In this document: positions 27,166 through 37,023 of the stretch, piece after piece
Layout: every line of letters starts with the position of its first letter
How positions within the stretch are numbered: position 1 is the stretch's first letter
Notes under the pieces: model-generated
Database searches by the model: none
Told to the model about the DNA's origin: nothing
Seen by the model: only the letters and a program-made list of their open reading frames with translations
From: Planobispora longispora
GTDB lineage: Bacteria > Actinomycetota > Actinomycetes > Streptosporangiales > Streptosporangiaceae
NCBI RefSeq assembly: GCF_016863135.1
Contig: NZ_BOOH01000035.1
Location: forward strand, 22,951 to 86,950
Direction: 5' to 3'
Length of the DNA stretch: 64,000 nucleotides
Made by a program: the position numbers and the translations under genes

Positions 27166-30100
27166 ATGTCCTCACTGCTCTACACGCTCGGGCGGACCTG
27201 CTTCCGCGCCGGGAAAGCGGTGATCATCGCATGGGTCGCGGTGCTCGCCGTCCTCGGCTCCGCCGCCGGCGCGCTCTCCACCGGCATGAGCAACTCCTTC
27301 GCCATCCCCGGCACCCCCGCGCAGAACGCCCTGGACACCCTGGCCAGGCGGTTCCCGCAGGCCGGCGGCGCCCAGGCGCAGATGGTCGTGGTGACCCCGG
27401 CCGGGGAGACGATCACCGACGCCCGGGTGCGGGCGCGGGTCGGGCAGGTCGTCGACGCGCTCGGAGACGTCGACGGGGTGGCCGCGGTGGTCGATCCGTA
27501 CGGCGAGAACGTCACCGCGACGTTGTCGGGCGACGGCCGCGCGGCCCTGGTCACCGTCCAGCTCGACGTGGGCGGGGACGAGGTGACCGACGAACTGCGC
27601 TCCGCCCTGGTCGCGACCGCCGGCCCTCTCCGGGACGCGGGGGCCGCGGTGCGCTTCGGCGGCGCGGCCTTCGGCACCGCCCCGCCCCGGCTCGGCGCGA
27701 CCGAGACGCTCGGCGTGGTGGTCGCGCTCGTCGTGCTCCTGGTCACCTTCGGCTCCCTGCTCGCCGCCGGGATGCCGCTGCTGATCGCGCTGGTGGCCGT
27801 GGGCGTCGCGATGTCGGTGGTGATGGCCGCGACCGCGTTCACCTCGGTGTCCTCCACCGTCCCGATGCTCGCCCTGATGCTCGGGCTGGCCGTCGGGATC
27901 GACTACGCCCTGTTCATCCTGTCCCGCCACCGCGACCAGCTCGCCGACGGCCTCGAACCGGAGGAGTCGGCCGCGCGGGCGGTCGCCACGGCCGGCTCGG
28001 CGGTCGTGTTCGCGGGCCTCACGGTGATCATCGCGCTGCTGGGCCTGGCCGTCGCGCGGATCCCCTTCCTGACCACGATGGGCCTGGCGGCGGCCGGCGC
28101 GGTGCTGGTCGCCGTGCTCGTCACCCTGACCCTCCTGCCCGCCCTGTTCGGCGTCTCGGGCGGCAGGCTCCGCCCCCGCCCGGCCGGCGGGTTCCGCGGG
28201 CTGCGGAGGCTAGGAGGGCTGCGGAGGCTGCGGGGGCGCGGCCCGGCCGGGGCCGGAGCCGGAGCCGGGGCCGCCGTGGCCGCGACCCCGGATCCGGCCG
28301 GAGAGGCGGAGGTTCCCCGGGAAGGCTCCCCGGGGCGGTCTCGCTTCGCCGAGCGCTGGGTGCGCGCCGTGACCCGGTGGCCGGTCCTCACCGTCCTGCT
28401 GGTGACCGTCTGCCTGGGCGTGGTGGCCGTCCCCGGCCTCGACCTGCGGCTGGCCCTGCCCGGCAACGGCTCCGCCCCGCCGGGCAGCACCCAGCGCCAG
28501 GCGTACGACCTGGTCGCCGAGCACTTCGGCGCCGGCTTCAACGGCCCCCTGCTCGTCACCGCCGACATCATCCGGACCACCGACCCGCTGGGCGTGGTCG
28601 ACGGCATCGCCGACGAGCTGCGCGCGCTGCCCGGGGTCGCCGCCGTCACGATGGCCACCCCCAACGCCTCCGCCGACACCGGGATCATCTCCCTGGTTCC
28701 GGAGAGCGGCCCGGAGGAGGCCGCCACCGAGGACCTGGTGGCCCGCATCCGCGGCATGAACGGGCACTTCCAGGACGAGTACGGGGTCGCGATCGCGGTG
28801 ACCGGGCACACCGCGCTCACCATCGACGTCTCCGACCGGCTGGCCGGGGCGCTGCTCCCGTTCGGCGTCCTGGTGGTCGGTCTCTCCCTGATCCTGCTGG
28901 GCGCGGTCTTCCGCTCGGTCGCCGTCCCGGTCAAGGCGACCGTCGGGTACCTGCTCTCGGTGGGGGCGTCGTTCGGCGTGGTGGCCGCGGTCTTCGAGTG
29001 GGGGTGGGCGGCGGAGGCGCTGGACGTCCCCCGCACCGGCCCGGTCATCAGCTTCATGCCGATCCTCCTGATGGGCGTGCTGTTCGGCCTGGCGATGGAC
29101 TACGAGGTCTTCCTCGTCTCGCGGATGCGCGAGGAGTACGTGCACGGCGGGGACGCCCGGCGGGCCGTGACCGTCGGTTACGTCGCCGGGGCGCGCGTGG
29201 TGACCGCCGCCGCGCTGATCATGATCGCGGTCTTCGCGGCGTTCGTCCCGCACGGCGACGCGAACATCAAGCCGATCTCCCTGGCGCTCGCGGCGGGGGT
29301 GCTCATCGACGCCTTCGTGGTCCGCATGGTGTTCGTCCCCGCCGTCCTGGCCGTCCTCGGGCGCGCCGCCTGGTGGCTGCCGCCCTGGCTGGCCCGCGCG
29401 CTGCCGTCCTTCGACGTCGAGGGCGAGGGCCTGCGCCACCGGCTGCAGATGGCCGGCTGGCCCGCGCCGGGCGCGGCCGGCGCGATCGACGCCGAGGGGC
29501 TCTGCCTCACCGGGCCCGAGGGGCCGGTGTTCACCGGCGTCCGCCTGACCGTGCCGCCCGGCGCCGTCCTGGCCGTGCACGGCCCGCCGGGCACCGGCAA
29601 GACCGCGCTGCTGCTCACCCTGGCCGGGCGCATGCCGTTCGACTCCGGGCTGCTCAAGGTCGCCGGGCACGTCCTGCCCGGCGAGGCCGGCGCGGTCCGG
29701 ACCCGGGTGGCGCTCGCGGAGATGCCGGGCATCAACGACCTGGAGGAGTCGCTCAGCGTCGAGGAGCACGTCGCCGAGCGGCTCGCCCTGCTGTCCCTGC
29801 GTCCCTGGGTCTCCCGGGCGGCCGTCACCCGGGTCATGGATCTCATGGACGCGGCGGTGACCGCCGCCACGGGGGCGCACGCCGTACTGGACCGCACCGG
29901 CCTGGTCGCCGACGTCACCCCGCTGGAGCGCAAGATCCTCGGGATCGCGCTCGCCCTGATCGGGTCGCCGTCGCTGGTCGTCGTCGACGACGTCGACTCC
30001 CTGCGCGCGCCGGCCGACCGGCGGGCCCTGTGGCGGGCGCTGGCCTGGCTCACCGACCGGTCCGGGACCGGCCGCCCGGACGGCCTCCCCGACGCCCGCG

Positions 30101-30231
30101 ACGCGCTCCCGCCGGTGACCGCCGTGGCCAGCTGCCAGGACCCGGCCGAGGCGGCCGCCGCGATCCCTCCGGAGCGGCTGCTCCCGCTCGACATGACCAC
30201 CGTCCACCCGCTCCCCGCGAGGGCCCGCTGA
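27166..30231 (+). CDS. MMPL-family transporter fused to an ABC-type ATPase domain
   Basis: A 1021-aa fusion. Residues 1 to about 745 are a complete MMPL/RND-like exporter: two sets of helices, each after an extracellular loop, with GLAVGIDYALFILSRHR (about 243-259) and GLAMDYEVFLVSRMREEY (about 642-660). From about 760 a nucleotide-binding domain follows: Walker A GPPGTGKTALLL (806-817) and Walker B SLVVVDDVDSL (about 936-946). The ABC signature position reads VTPLERKILGIALAL rather than LSGGQ, and the Walker B end is DD rather than DE. Start ATG after GGGAGAG. Its stop overlaps the next ATG (TGATG). Likely role: export of a lipid or metabolite with its YhgE partner. Confidence 0.88.
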   Translation: MSSLLYTLGRTCFRAGKAVIIAWVAVLAVLGSAAGALSTGMSNSFAIPGTPAQNALDTLARRFPQAGGAQAQMVVVTPAGETITDARVRARVGQVVDALGDVDGVAAVVDPYGENVTATLSGDGRAALVTVQLDVGGDEVTDELRSALVATAGPLRDAGAAVRFGGAAFGTAPPRLGATETLGVVVALVVLLVTFGSLLAAGMPLLIALVAVGVAMSVVMAATAFTSVSSTVPMLALMLGLAVGIDYALFILSRHRDQLADGLEPEESAARAVATAGSAVVFAGLTVIIALLGLAVARIPFLTTMGLAAAGAVLVAVLVTLTLLPALFGVSGGRLRPRPAGGFRGLRRLGGLRRLRGRGPAGAGAGAGAAVAATPDPAGEAEVPREGSPGRSRFAERWVRAVTRWPVLTVLLVTVCLGVVAVPGLDLRLALPGNGSAPPGSTQRQAYDLVAEHFGAGFNGPLLVTADIIRTTDPLGVVDGIADELRALPGVAAVTMATPNASADTGIISLVPESGPEEAATEDLVARIRGMNGHFQDEYGVAIAVTGHTALTIDVSDRLAGALLPFGVLVVGLSLILLGAVFRSVAVPVKATVGYLLSVGASFGVVAAVFEWGWAAEALDVPRTGPVISFMPILLMGVLFGLAMDYEVFLVSRMREEYVHGGDARRAVTVGYVAGARVVTAAALIMIAVFAAFVPHGDANIKPISLALAAGVLIDAFVVRMVFVPAVLAVLGRAAWWLPPWLARALPSFDVEGEGLRHRLQMAGWPAPGAAGAIDAEGLCLTGPEGPVFTGVRLTVPPGAVLAVHGPPGTGKTALLLTLAGRMPFDSGLLKVAGHVLPGEAGAVRTRVALAEMPGINDLEESLSVEEHVAERLALLSLRPWVSRAAVTRVMDLMDAAVTAATGAHAVLDRTGLVADVTPLERKILGIALALIGSPSLVVVDDVDSLRAPADRRALWRALAWLTDRSGTGRPDGLPDARDALPPVTAVASCQDPAEAAAAIPPERLLPLDMTTVHPLPARAR

Positions 30232-32678
30232 TGCTCCCGTTCCCGTCCCTGCCCTGGTTCGAGCTGGCGCGCTTCCGGCGCAACCGGCTGACCAGGGCCG
30301 CACTGGTCGCCGTCGCCATGGTGCCGCTGTTCTACGGCGTGCTCTACGTGTGGGCGAACTGGGACCCCGCCGGCAACCTCCGCAACGTCCGCGCCGCCGT
30401 CGTCAACCTCGACAGGCCCGCCACCGTGACCGGCCCGGACGGCGAGAAGCGGACCGTGCCGGTCGGCCGGAGCCTGGCCGGGGAGCTGACCGGCAGCACG
30501 GCGGGCAACAACTTCGACTGGACCCTCACCACCGCCGAGGACGCGCGGGCCGGGCTCGACAGCGGGGACTACGCGGCCGTGGTCACGATCCCGGAGAACT
30601 TCTCCGCCGCCGTCACCTCGACCTCCCGCGAGGACGGCACGCGGGCCGAGCAGGCCGTCCTGCGGGTGCGCAGCGACGACGCGCACAACTACATCGCGGG
30701 CACCCTCGCCCGCTCGGTCGGCGCCGCCGCGACGGCCTCGCTCAACGCCCAGGTCACCGAGACCTACCTCGACAACGTCTACATCGGGTTCACGGCCCTG
30801 CACGAGGAGATCGGCGAGGCGGCCGAGGGAGCGGCCGACCTGGCCGACGGCTCCCGGAAGCTGGCCTCCGGCGCCGCGCGGACCGACGAGGGCGCCGGAG
30901 ATCTCGTCGTGGGGCTCAGGGAGCTGGCCTCCGGGACCGCCCGGTTGAGCCGGGGCACCGGGCGGATCGCCGGCGGCGCCTCCGACCTGTCCGGCGGCGC
31001 CGCCTCGCTCGCGGCCGGGCTGGACCGGCTCGACCGGGGCACCCGGAAGCTGCCCGCGCAGTCCGCGCAGCTGGACCAGGGGGCCCGGCGGATCGCCGGA
31101 GGAGCCGGGAAACTGGCCACGGGCGCCTCCACCCTGGCCGGCGGCCTCGCCGAGCTGGCGCGGAGCACGCGCGGCCTGCCCGCCCAGAGCGGGGAACTGG
31201 CGTCGGGAGTCGTTCTGCTGGAGGAGGGCGCGGACGCGCTGGCCGCGGGGGCGACGGACCTGGCCTCCGGCGCGGACGACCTGGCGGCCGGCGCCGACGA
31301 GCTGGCCACCGGCGCGCTGGATCTCTCCGAGGGCGTCGAGGAGTACCGCACGCAGCTCACCGCCCTCTCGGCGGGCTGCGCCGCCTCGGGCGCGGCGCCC
31401 CCCTACTGCACTCAGCTGGCGCTGCTGGCCGCCGGCATCGACCCCCTGGCCACCGGCGCCTCCGACGTCGCGGACGGCGCGGAGGAAGTCGCCGCGGGCG
31501 CCGCGGAGATCGCCGCGGGCACCGGGGAACTCCGGCCCGGCGCCGCCGAACTCCACGCGGGGCTCGTACGCCTGCGGGAGGGGACGGACGCGCTGGCCGC
31601 GGCCGGGCCGCAGCTGTCCACCGCCGTCACCCGCCTCGCCGAGGGCGGGTCCACCCTGAGCGGCGGCGCCTCCGACCTGGCCGGTGGCGCCGGGCGGCTC
31701 GCGCGCGGCACCGCCCAGCTGGCCGCCGCCGCGCCGCGCCTGCACACCGGCATCTCCCAGGCGGCGACCGGGGCGGGGCGGCTGGGGGAGGGCTCCTCGC
31801 AGCTGGCCGCCGGAGCGGCGGAGCTCGACTCCGGCGCCGTACGGCTGGCCGAGGGCGCCTCCTCCGCCGCCGGGGGCGCGTCACAGCTCGCCGAGGGCAC
31901 CTCCCGGCTGACGGACGGCGCCCGGGAGCTGCGGGACGGATCGTCCCGGCTCGCCGACGGACTGGCCGAGGGGGCGGAGGAGATCCCGGCCTACAGCGAG
32001 GAGGAGCGGCGGATCCTGCGGAAGGTGGCGGCCACCCCGGTCGTGGGCGACGTGGCGCGGGCGCACGCCGTGGAGGCCAACGGCGCCGGGCTGGCGCCGT
32101 ACTTCATGGCGCTGGCGCTGTGGGTCGGCGCGATGGCCGTCTACATGGTGCTGCGCGCCCTGTCGGCGCGCGCCCTGGTCTCGACCTCGCCGTCCTGGCG
32201 GATCGCCCTGGCGGGATACATGCCGGGCACGGTGCTGTCCGCGGCCCAGGCGGTCCTGCTGGTCGTCGTCCTGCGCTTCGCGCTCGGTATGGACGCGGCC
32301 GACCTGCCGGGACTGCTGCTCTTCGCGATCCTGGTCGGGTTCACGTTCACCGCGGTCAACCAGGCGCTGATCGCGACGTTCGGCGGCGTCGGCCGGTTCC
32401 TCGCCCTGATCTTCGTCAGCCTGCAGCTCGCCTCGGCCGGCGGAACCTACCCGATCGAGACCGCCCCCGCCTTCTTCCGGGCGCTGCACGAGGTGCTCCC
32501 GATGACCCACGCCGTGGACGGCTTCCGCGTGCTCATCGCCGGGGGGCCGTCCGGCACCGGCCACGCCGCGTCCATCCTCGTCGCCTGGATCGCGGCGTGC
32601 CTGACGATGACCGTCCTCGCCGCCCGGCGACAGCGCGTGTGGACCATGTCCCGGCTCCATGCCACCCAGGTCGTCTGA
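30231..32678 (+). CDS. YhgE/Pip-type membrane protein
   Basis: An 815-aa protein. An N-terminal helix (AALVAVAMVPLFYGVLYVWANW) leads into an extracellular domain (about 45-200), a long region of short repeats such as LASGA, LADGS and LAAGAD (about 205-585), then five or so C-terminal helices (MALALWVGAMAVYMVLRAL to ACLTMTVLAA) of the ABC-2 permease kind. The family includes phage-infection protein and type-VII-associated YukE-export proteins. One nucleotide overlap with the upstream gene shows coupled translation, so the two probably form one exporter in which this protein supplies the ABC-2 membrane domain and the upstream fusion the ATPase. Confidence 0.92.
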   Translation: MLPFPSLPWFELARFRRNRLTRAALVAVAMVPLFYGVLYVWANWDPAGNLRNVRAAVVNLDRPATVTGPDGEKRTVPVGRSLAGELTGSTAGNNFDWTLTTAEDARAGLDSGDYAAVVTIPENFSAAVTSTSREDGTRAEQAVLRVRSDDAHNYIAGTLARSVGAAATASLNAQVTETYLDNVYIGFTALHEEIGEAAEGAADLADGSRKLASGAARTDEGAGDLVVGLRELASGTARLSRGTGRIAGGASDLSGGAASLAAGLDRLDRGTRKLPAQSAQLDQGARRIAGGAGKLATGASTLAGGLAELARSTRGLPAQSGELASGVVLLEEGADALAAGATDLASGADDLAAGADELATGALDLSEGVEEYRTQLTALSAGCAASGAAPPYCTQLALLAAGIDPLATGASDVADGAEEVAAGAAEIAAGTGELRPGAAELHAGLVRLREGTDALAAAGPQLSTAVTRLAEGGSTLSGGASDLAGGAGRLARGTAQLAAAAPRLHTGISQAATGAGRLGEGSSQLAAGAAELDSGAVRLAEGASSAAGGASQLAEGTSRLTDGARELRDGSSRLADGLAEGAEEIPAYSEEERRILRKVAATPVVGDVARAHAVEANGAGLAPYFMALALWVGAMAVYMVLRALSARALVSTSPSWRIALAGYMPGTVLSAAQAVLLVVVLRFALGMDAADLPGLLLFAILVGFTFTAVNQALIATFGGVGRFLALIFVSLQLASAGGTYPIETAPAFFRALHEVLPMTHAVDGFRVLIAGGPSGTGHAASILVAWIAACLTMTVLAARRQRVWTMSRLHATQVV

Positions 32679-32699
32679 GGGCCGCGAGCGAGCGCGGGT

Positions 32700-32939
32700 T
32701 CACTCGTACTCGGGCTTGGTGTTGGGCGTCGTGCTCTCGCGGACGCCCTGCTGCTTGCCCCGGTGCGGCGAGGACGTGCGTTCCTCGTGGTGGTGCGGCT
32801 CGTGCTTGGGCCGGGAGTGGCGCTGTTTCGAGGCGCCCTTCGTCGCGTTCTCCTCGCTGGGGCTCTTGCCGGACCTGCGCGCGTCCCGGGCCGCCTGGCG
32901 GCGCTGGTCCTCGTTGCCTTCCATCTTTCTGCCGACCAT
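32700..32939 (-). CDS. Small disordered His/Arg/Lys-rich protein
   Basis: A 79-aa highly polar protein, MVGRKMEGNEDQRRQAARDA at the start and then HSRPKHEPHHHEERTSSPH in the middle. No fold or family recognised. The ATG at 32939 is supported by GGGGGAG 2 nt upstream; an in-frame ATG five codons on is possible. It is convergent with the YhgE gene, 21 nt away. His clustering suggests metal or nucleic-acid binding, but that is only composition. Confidence 0.6.
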   Translation of the reverse strand: MVGRKMEGNEDQRRQAARDARRSGKSPSEENATKGASKQRHSRPKHEPHHHEERTSSPHRGKQQGVRESTTPNTKPEYE

Positions 32940-33152
32940 TTCTCCCCCTATGACGGAACACACACCACATACCCCTTTTGTCGGATATAACTCCATATCT
33001 CCGTATCACCCGGGCGAGTGAGGCATCATCCGCCGGGCGGCGGACGCGGCCGGGCGGGGCGGCGGACTAGCGTGTCGCGACGGCGGGCCGAGCGCGTCCG
33101 CCGGACTCGCGTGCGCGCAGCACGGTCGGAGTGAACGCATACGGAAGGTGAT

Positions 33153-33542
33153 GTGCCAGTGCAGCCGGTCAGAGTGGTCGCGATCGTGGCGATGGTGCTG
33201 GGGCTCCTCATCGGGGCGGCGAGCGCGATCCCCTTCTCCAGGGCGAGCGAGACGGGAGCCCGCGTCGACAGCCACCTGGCGAAGGCCGAGGAGCTCACCC
33301 GCGAGGCCGACTCCGTCAAGGAGAGCGACCCCGCGCGCCACGAGCAGCTCACCCAGGAGATCGGCAAGTGGAGCGGATACGCCTCCTCGGACCTGGCGGA
33401 GCAGAGCTCGCAGCAGGGCGGCGCGTGGGCCGTGCTCGCGGTGGGCGGCGGCCTCCTCATCGGCGGCGGCCTGATCTTCGTGCTCACCCGCCGCAGGCCC
33501 GCCCCCCAGCTGGACGCGCACAAGCAGCCGCAGTACCGGTAG
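33153..33542 (+). CDS. Small two-helix membrane protein
   Basis: A 129-aa protein with an N-terminal hydrophobic segment (VVAIVAMVLGLLIGAASAI), a charged helical extracytoplasmic part (about 30-85) and a second helix (AWAVLAVGGGLLIGGGLIFVL) followed by a basic tail. Start GTG at 33153 after GGAAGG. No named family recognised; small proteins of this shape are common next to stress genes in actinomycetes. Confidence 0.7.
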   Translation: MPVQPVRVVAIVAMVLGLLIGAASAIPFSRASETGARVDSHLAKAEELTREADSVKESDPARHEQLTQEIGKWSGYASSDLAEQSSQQGGAWAVLAVGGGLLIGGGLIFVLTRRRPAPQLDAHKQPQYR

Positions 33543-33563
33543 CCGCTCCCCGCGACCTCCCGG

Positions 33564-34838
33564 TCACACCCCGCCCCTCCGGCGCACGACCGGGACGGGT
33601 GCGGGCTCGCCGCCGAACGCCCCGGCGAATCCCGCGCCGAACTCACCGGGCAGCGACCCCGTCAACCCCGCCAGGATCTCCTTCGCCGCCGGGCCCCATC
33701 TCCCGGCGTGCTTGAGCGCCAGCCGTACGGCACGGCCCCGGACCCCGAGCGAATCGTGGAGCACCGCCGCGGCCAGCGCCGGGGCGAAGGCGTCGGCGTC
33801 CTCCCGCGGCAGCAGCTCGGCGAGCCAGGAGAGCCCGACGCCGACGAGCTTCACCTCATCCCGCAAGAGCAGTCCCTCCACGGCGTCGCTCAGGTCCCGC
33901 GGATCGGCGGCCGCGCCCGCGGGCAGTCCGCGAACCCGGGCGAGGGCCAGTTCGGCGACCGGGCCGGGGGCCGTGGGCAGCAGGCTCAGGTAGTCGCGGG
34001 CACGCGGGGCGACCTCGGCCGGGGCGGGATCGAGCGCCTCGTGCAGGCGGACGAAGAAGCGCAGGTCGGCGGCCGGGCCGCCGCGCAGAAAGCGGCGGAC
34101 GCACCCGTCGAGCAGCAGGTCGCGCCGCCCCCGTCCCCCGGCGCTGAGCGCGGTCAGCTCGGTGACCATGCTTGTGTCGTCCCGCAGCGCGCGACCCGCT
34201 CCCTCCGCCTCGAAGATCCGCGGCAGCAACGCGTCGAAGAGCGGGTCCTGCGGGAACGGCGTGCGCGGCTCCTCGTGGATCCAGGCCACGACGAGCGGAT
34301 CGTGCCCGGGCGGTTCGGCGCCGGTAAGGCGGAGCAGGGCCAACGCCAGCGGCGCCCCCGGGTCGCGCGCGTCACGGATCTTCCGCGCGAGCCGTACCGC
34401 CACCTCGGCCTGCCACTCCGGAGGGCGCCGGGACAACACCTCGACCACCGGACCCGGATCGCCGAACGCCCGCCGGGCCGCGCCATCGGGCGAAGGCCAG
34501 GCCATCCGGAGGTCGCGACGGGCGAGCCAGGCGGCCACGGCCGCGGCGCCGCCCAGCGACCCGGCGCCCGCGATCCGGAGCAACTCGCCGAAGTTGTCCC
34601 AGGGCTCCGTACGGTTCCACATCTCGAACCAGCGGTCGTCCCACTCGTTCAAGGTCTCCAGCTCCGCCTCACGCGCCCGCTCCTCCGCCTCGGCGCGTTC
34701 GCGCAGCACCGCGGCGTACCCGGGCAGCTCCCGCGCCACCTCGCGGCGTTCATCCCCGGTCAGGGCGGCCATCCGCGCCACGAGCCCGCCCTCGTCACCG
34801 ATGTCGATGATGTCGCGAACCTCGTCCCATGCGGCCAT
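33564..34838 (-). CDS. DUF6493-like helical-repeat protein (short form)
   Basis: A 424-aa alpha-helical protein. The N-terminus (AWDEVRDIIDIGDEGGLVARMAALTGDERREVARELPGY) resembles DUF6493 proteins, which are usually about 900 aa and accompany SWIM zinc-finger proteins. The C-terminal half contains HEAT-like helices (AVEGLLLRDEVKLVGVGLSWLAELL; AVLHDSLGVRGRAVRLALKHA) and then a short tail, so the second half of the usual protein is missing. No SWIM partner is adjacent. ATG at 34838. Confidence 0.55.
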   Translation of the reverse strand: MAAWDEVRDIIDIGDEGGLVARMAALTGDERREVARELPGYAAVLRERAEAEERAREAELETLNEWDDRWFEMWNRTEPWDNFGELLRIAGAGSLGGAAAVAAWLARRDLRMAWPSPDGAARRAFGDPGPVVEVLSRRPPEWQAEVAVRLARKIRDARDPGAPLALALLRLTGAEPPGHDPLVVAWIHEEPRTPFPQDPLFDALLPRIFEAEGAGRALRDDTSMVTELTALSAGGRGRRDLLLDGCVRRFLRGGPAADLRFFVRLHEALDPAPAEVAPRARDYLSLLPTAPGPVAELALARVRGLPAGAAADPRDLSDAVEGLLLRDEVKLVGVGLSWLAELLPREDADAFAPALAAAVLHDSLGVRGRAVRLALKHAGRWGPAAKEILAGLTGSLPGEFGAGFAGAFGGEPAPVPVVRRRGGV

Positions 34839-35059
34839 GACCGGAGATTAGGGATCACCACCGACAGAATCCGGACCGCCGCACCACCGGTGAGGGGCGC
34901 GGTCCATGAATGTTCGTCCCGTCCGCGAGGCGCGGAGAATCAGCGCGGGCGCGCGCTCCGGCCGATGCCCGAGGAAGCACGGGCAGAGAGCCGACCTGGA
35001 ATCGCCTGGAAGCAGACGCCGACCGATGTCCAACCGCATCGATCATGATGGGTGGTTCT

Positions 35060-35905
35060 CTACGCCGGCCAGTGAGCGGGGTGGGTGAGGGAAGGGGGCA
35101 GCTTCGTGGTGGCGTCGCCCTTGGCCGCGTCGAGCTGGGACTGGATGAGGAAGAGGCTCTCGGTGAGGTCGGCGCCCCGCAGGTCGGCGCCGCGGAGATC
35201 GGCTCCGAGGAGGTCGGCCGTCCGCAGGTCGGCCCCGCGCAGGTCGGCTCCGAGGAGGTAGGCCCCCCGCAGGTTCGCGCCGCGCAGGTCGGCGCCCTTG
35301 AGCTTGGCCCCGATCAGGTCGGCGCCCCTGCGTTCCTTCTTCTTGCCCCGCACTCCGGCCCGCGCCAGCTCGCTCGCGCGCTGCAGCAGTTCCCCGGCCT
35401 CGCGCCGGTGCGCCGCCACGTCCGCCTTCAGCAGGGCGTCGGGGCCGTCGTGGGTGAGGCGCTCGACCTCGTCACGCGCGCGGCGGATCTCGGCGTGGAT
35501 CGGGCGGGCCGGGCGCAGCGTCAGCGCCTCGGTCAGGTACCACAGCAGCTCGTGGAGGTTCCGCATGACCGGGAACACCTCGAACATCCGCCCGGCCGTC
35601 CCCGGCGCCCGCCGCCAGTCCACGCCGCCGAAGGTGATCTGGGAGATCTTCTGCCCCGCGCCGAAGCAGTCGTAGACGGTGCATCCGGTGAAGCCCCGCT
35701 GCCGCAGGTGCCGGTGGATGCCGCAGCGGAAGTCCTCCCCCAGGTTGGGGCAGGCCTTCCCGGCGGGCTTGTCGATCGCGAAGTCCGAGGAGGCGGTGAA
35801 GGCCGGCGCGACGCAGCACAGTCCGAAACAGCGCTCGCAGTCGGCCCGCAGATCCGGGCGGCTCCCTTCAGGGGAAGGCGCCGCGTGGTCGCGTTCGTCG
35901 GACAC
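35060..35905 (-). CDS. Cys-rich N-terminal domain plus pentapeptide repeats
   Basis: A 281-aa protein. Residues about 20-80 contain a Cys cluster (CERCFGLCC, then [24 protein letters not shown]) likely to bind metal. A helical middle part follows (about 95-185), then about twelve pentapeptide repeats of the ADLRG type (about 190-260), which form a right-handed beta-helix. The repeats give the DNA a visible 15-bp periodicity. GTG start at 35905 with AGGAG 10 nt upstream. Function of this actinobacterial architecture is unknown. Confidence 0.85.
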   Translation of the reverse strand: MSDERDHAAPSPEGSRPDLRADCERCFGLCCVAPAFTASSDFAIDKPAGKACPNLGEDFRCGIHRHLRQRGFTGCTVYDCFGAGQKISQITFGGVDWRRAPGTAGRMFEVFPVMRNLHELLWYLTEALTLRPARPIHAEIRRARDEVERLTHDGPDALLKADVAAHRREAGELLQRASELARAGVRGKKKERRGADLIGAKLKGADLRGANLRGAYLLGADLRGADLRTADLLGADLRGADLRGADLTESLFLIQSQLDAAKGDATTKLPPSLTHPAHWPA

Positions 35906-36204
35906 CGTACGTGATCTCCTGGGGTCGGGGGCGCCCGTCGCTTCCCGGCGGGCTCGGTTCCAGCGTAAGGACCCTACTCGCTCGCAGCCGATGCCCCGAG
36001 CCGGGCGCCGTCGCGGACCCGCTCGCCGGGGCCGGCCGGACCCACGCTCACCACTCATGACTTTCGTCACAGGCGTCCTGTGCTCTTTTACGTTCTCCGT
36101 CGCGGCACGAACCCCGTTAATTGCGCTTGGACATCATTCGCACCGAAACGCCGGCGCGGGGGCACTGCCGCCGGCTCGGAAATCAACACGGAAGGTATAC
36201 GACC

Positions 36205-36993
36205 ATGCGGAAAATCTGGTCGCTCGCGGCCATCACGATGATCGCGGGGGGCATCCAGGCGGGGCTGGCCCTGCCCGCGCAGGCGGACACCGGGGTGAGC
36301 GTGACCAGCGCCAACCTGCGCGTGACCGCGGCCGACGGGAAGGCCAACAAGATCACCATCTCGTTCTCGCCGCAGGGTGACGTCGTGGTCACCGACACCG
36401 GGGACGTGGTCCGGCCCAGCAGCGGCTGCGTCCAGGACACGCCCAACTCGGTGATCTGCTCCGGCGTCCAGGTCATCCAGGCAGATCTCAAGGATCTCGA
36501 CGACACCTTCACCAACACCACGGACATCGGCGCCCGGGTGAAGGGCGGGGCGGGCAAGGACACCATGACCGCCGGCAGCGGCGGGGACACCTTCACCGGC
36601 GGCGCCGGCGACGACACCTTCACCGGCGGGGCCGGCGGCGACAACATGGTCGCCGACCGCGCCCCCGACGGGGTGGACGTCTTCAGCGGCGGCGCCGGCG
36701 TCGACACGGCCGTCTACAACGATCGGATCGTCCGGCAGATCGTCTCCCTCGACGGCGTGGCGAACGACGGCTCCGCCGGGGAGGGCGACAACATGCGGGC
36801 CGACGTGGAGAACGTCTTCGGCGGCGCGCTCGGCGACACCCTCACCGGCAACGGCCTGGCGAACGAGATCCGCGGCGGGCAGGGCGACGACACCCTCACC
36901 GGCCGGGGCGGCGCCGACACCCTCAGCGGTGGCGGCGGTACCGACACCTGCAACGCCGACGCCGCCGACACGGAGTTCGGCTGCGAGATCTGA
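36205..36993 (+). CDS. Secreted RTX-like calcium-binding protein
   Basis: A 262-aa exported protein. The signal peptide (MRKIWSLAAITMIAGGIQAG) likely ends at AQA (about 28-30). Residues from about 110 onward carry glycine/aspartate nonapeptide repeats (GGAGKDTMT, GGAGDDTFT, GGAGGDNMV, GGQGDDTLT, GRGGADTLS), the calcium-binding beta-roll pattern. Two Cys pairs (CVQDTPNSVIC and CNADAADTEFGC) could form disulfides. No dedicated type I exporter is nearby; the Sec signal explains export. ATG at 36205. Confidence 0.85.
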   Translation: MRKIWSLAAITMIAGGIQAGLALPAQADTGVSVTSANLRVTAADGKANKITISFSPQGDVVVTDTGDVVRPSSGCVQDTPNSVICSGVQVIQADLKDLDDTFTNTTDIGARVKGGAGKDTMTAGSGGDTFTGGAGDDTFTGGAGGDNMVADRAPDGVDVFSGGAGVDTAVYNDRIVRQIVSLDGVANDGSAGEGDNMRADVENVFGGALGDTLTGNGLANEIRGGQGDDTLTGRGGADTLSGGGGTDTCNADAADTEFGCEI

Positions 36994-37023
36994 GGCGCTC
37001 CTCTCCTCCACCCCGCTGCCGCC

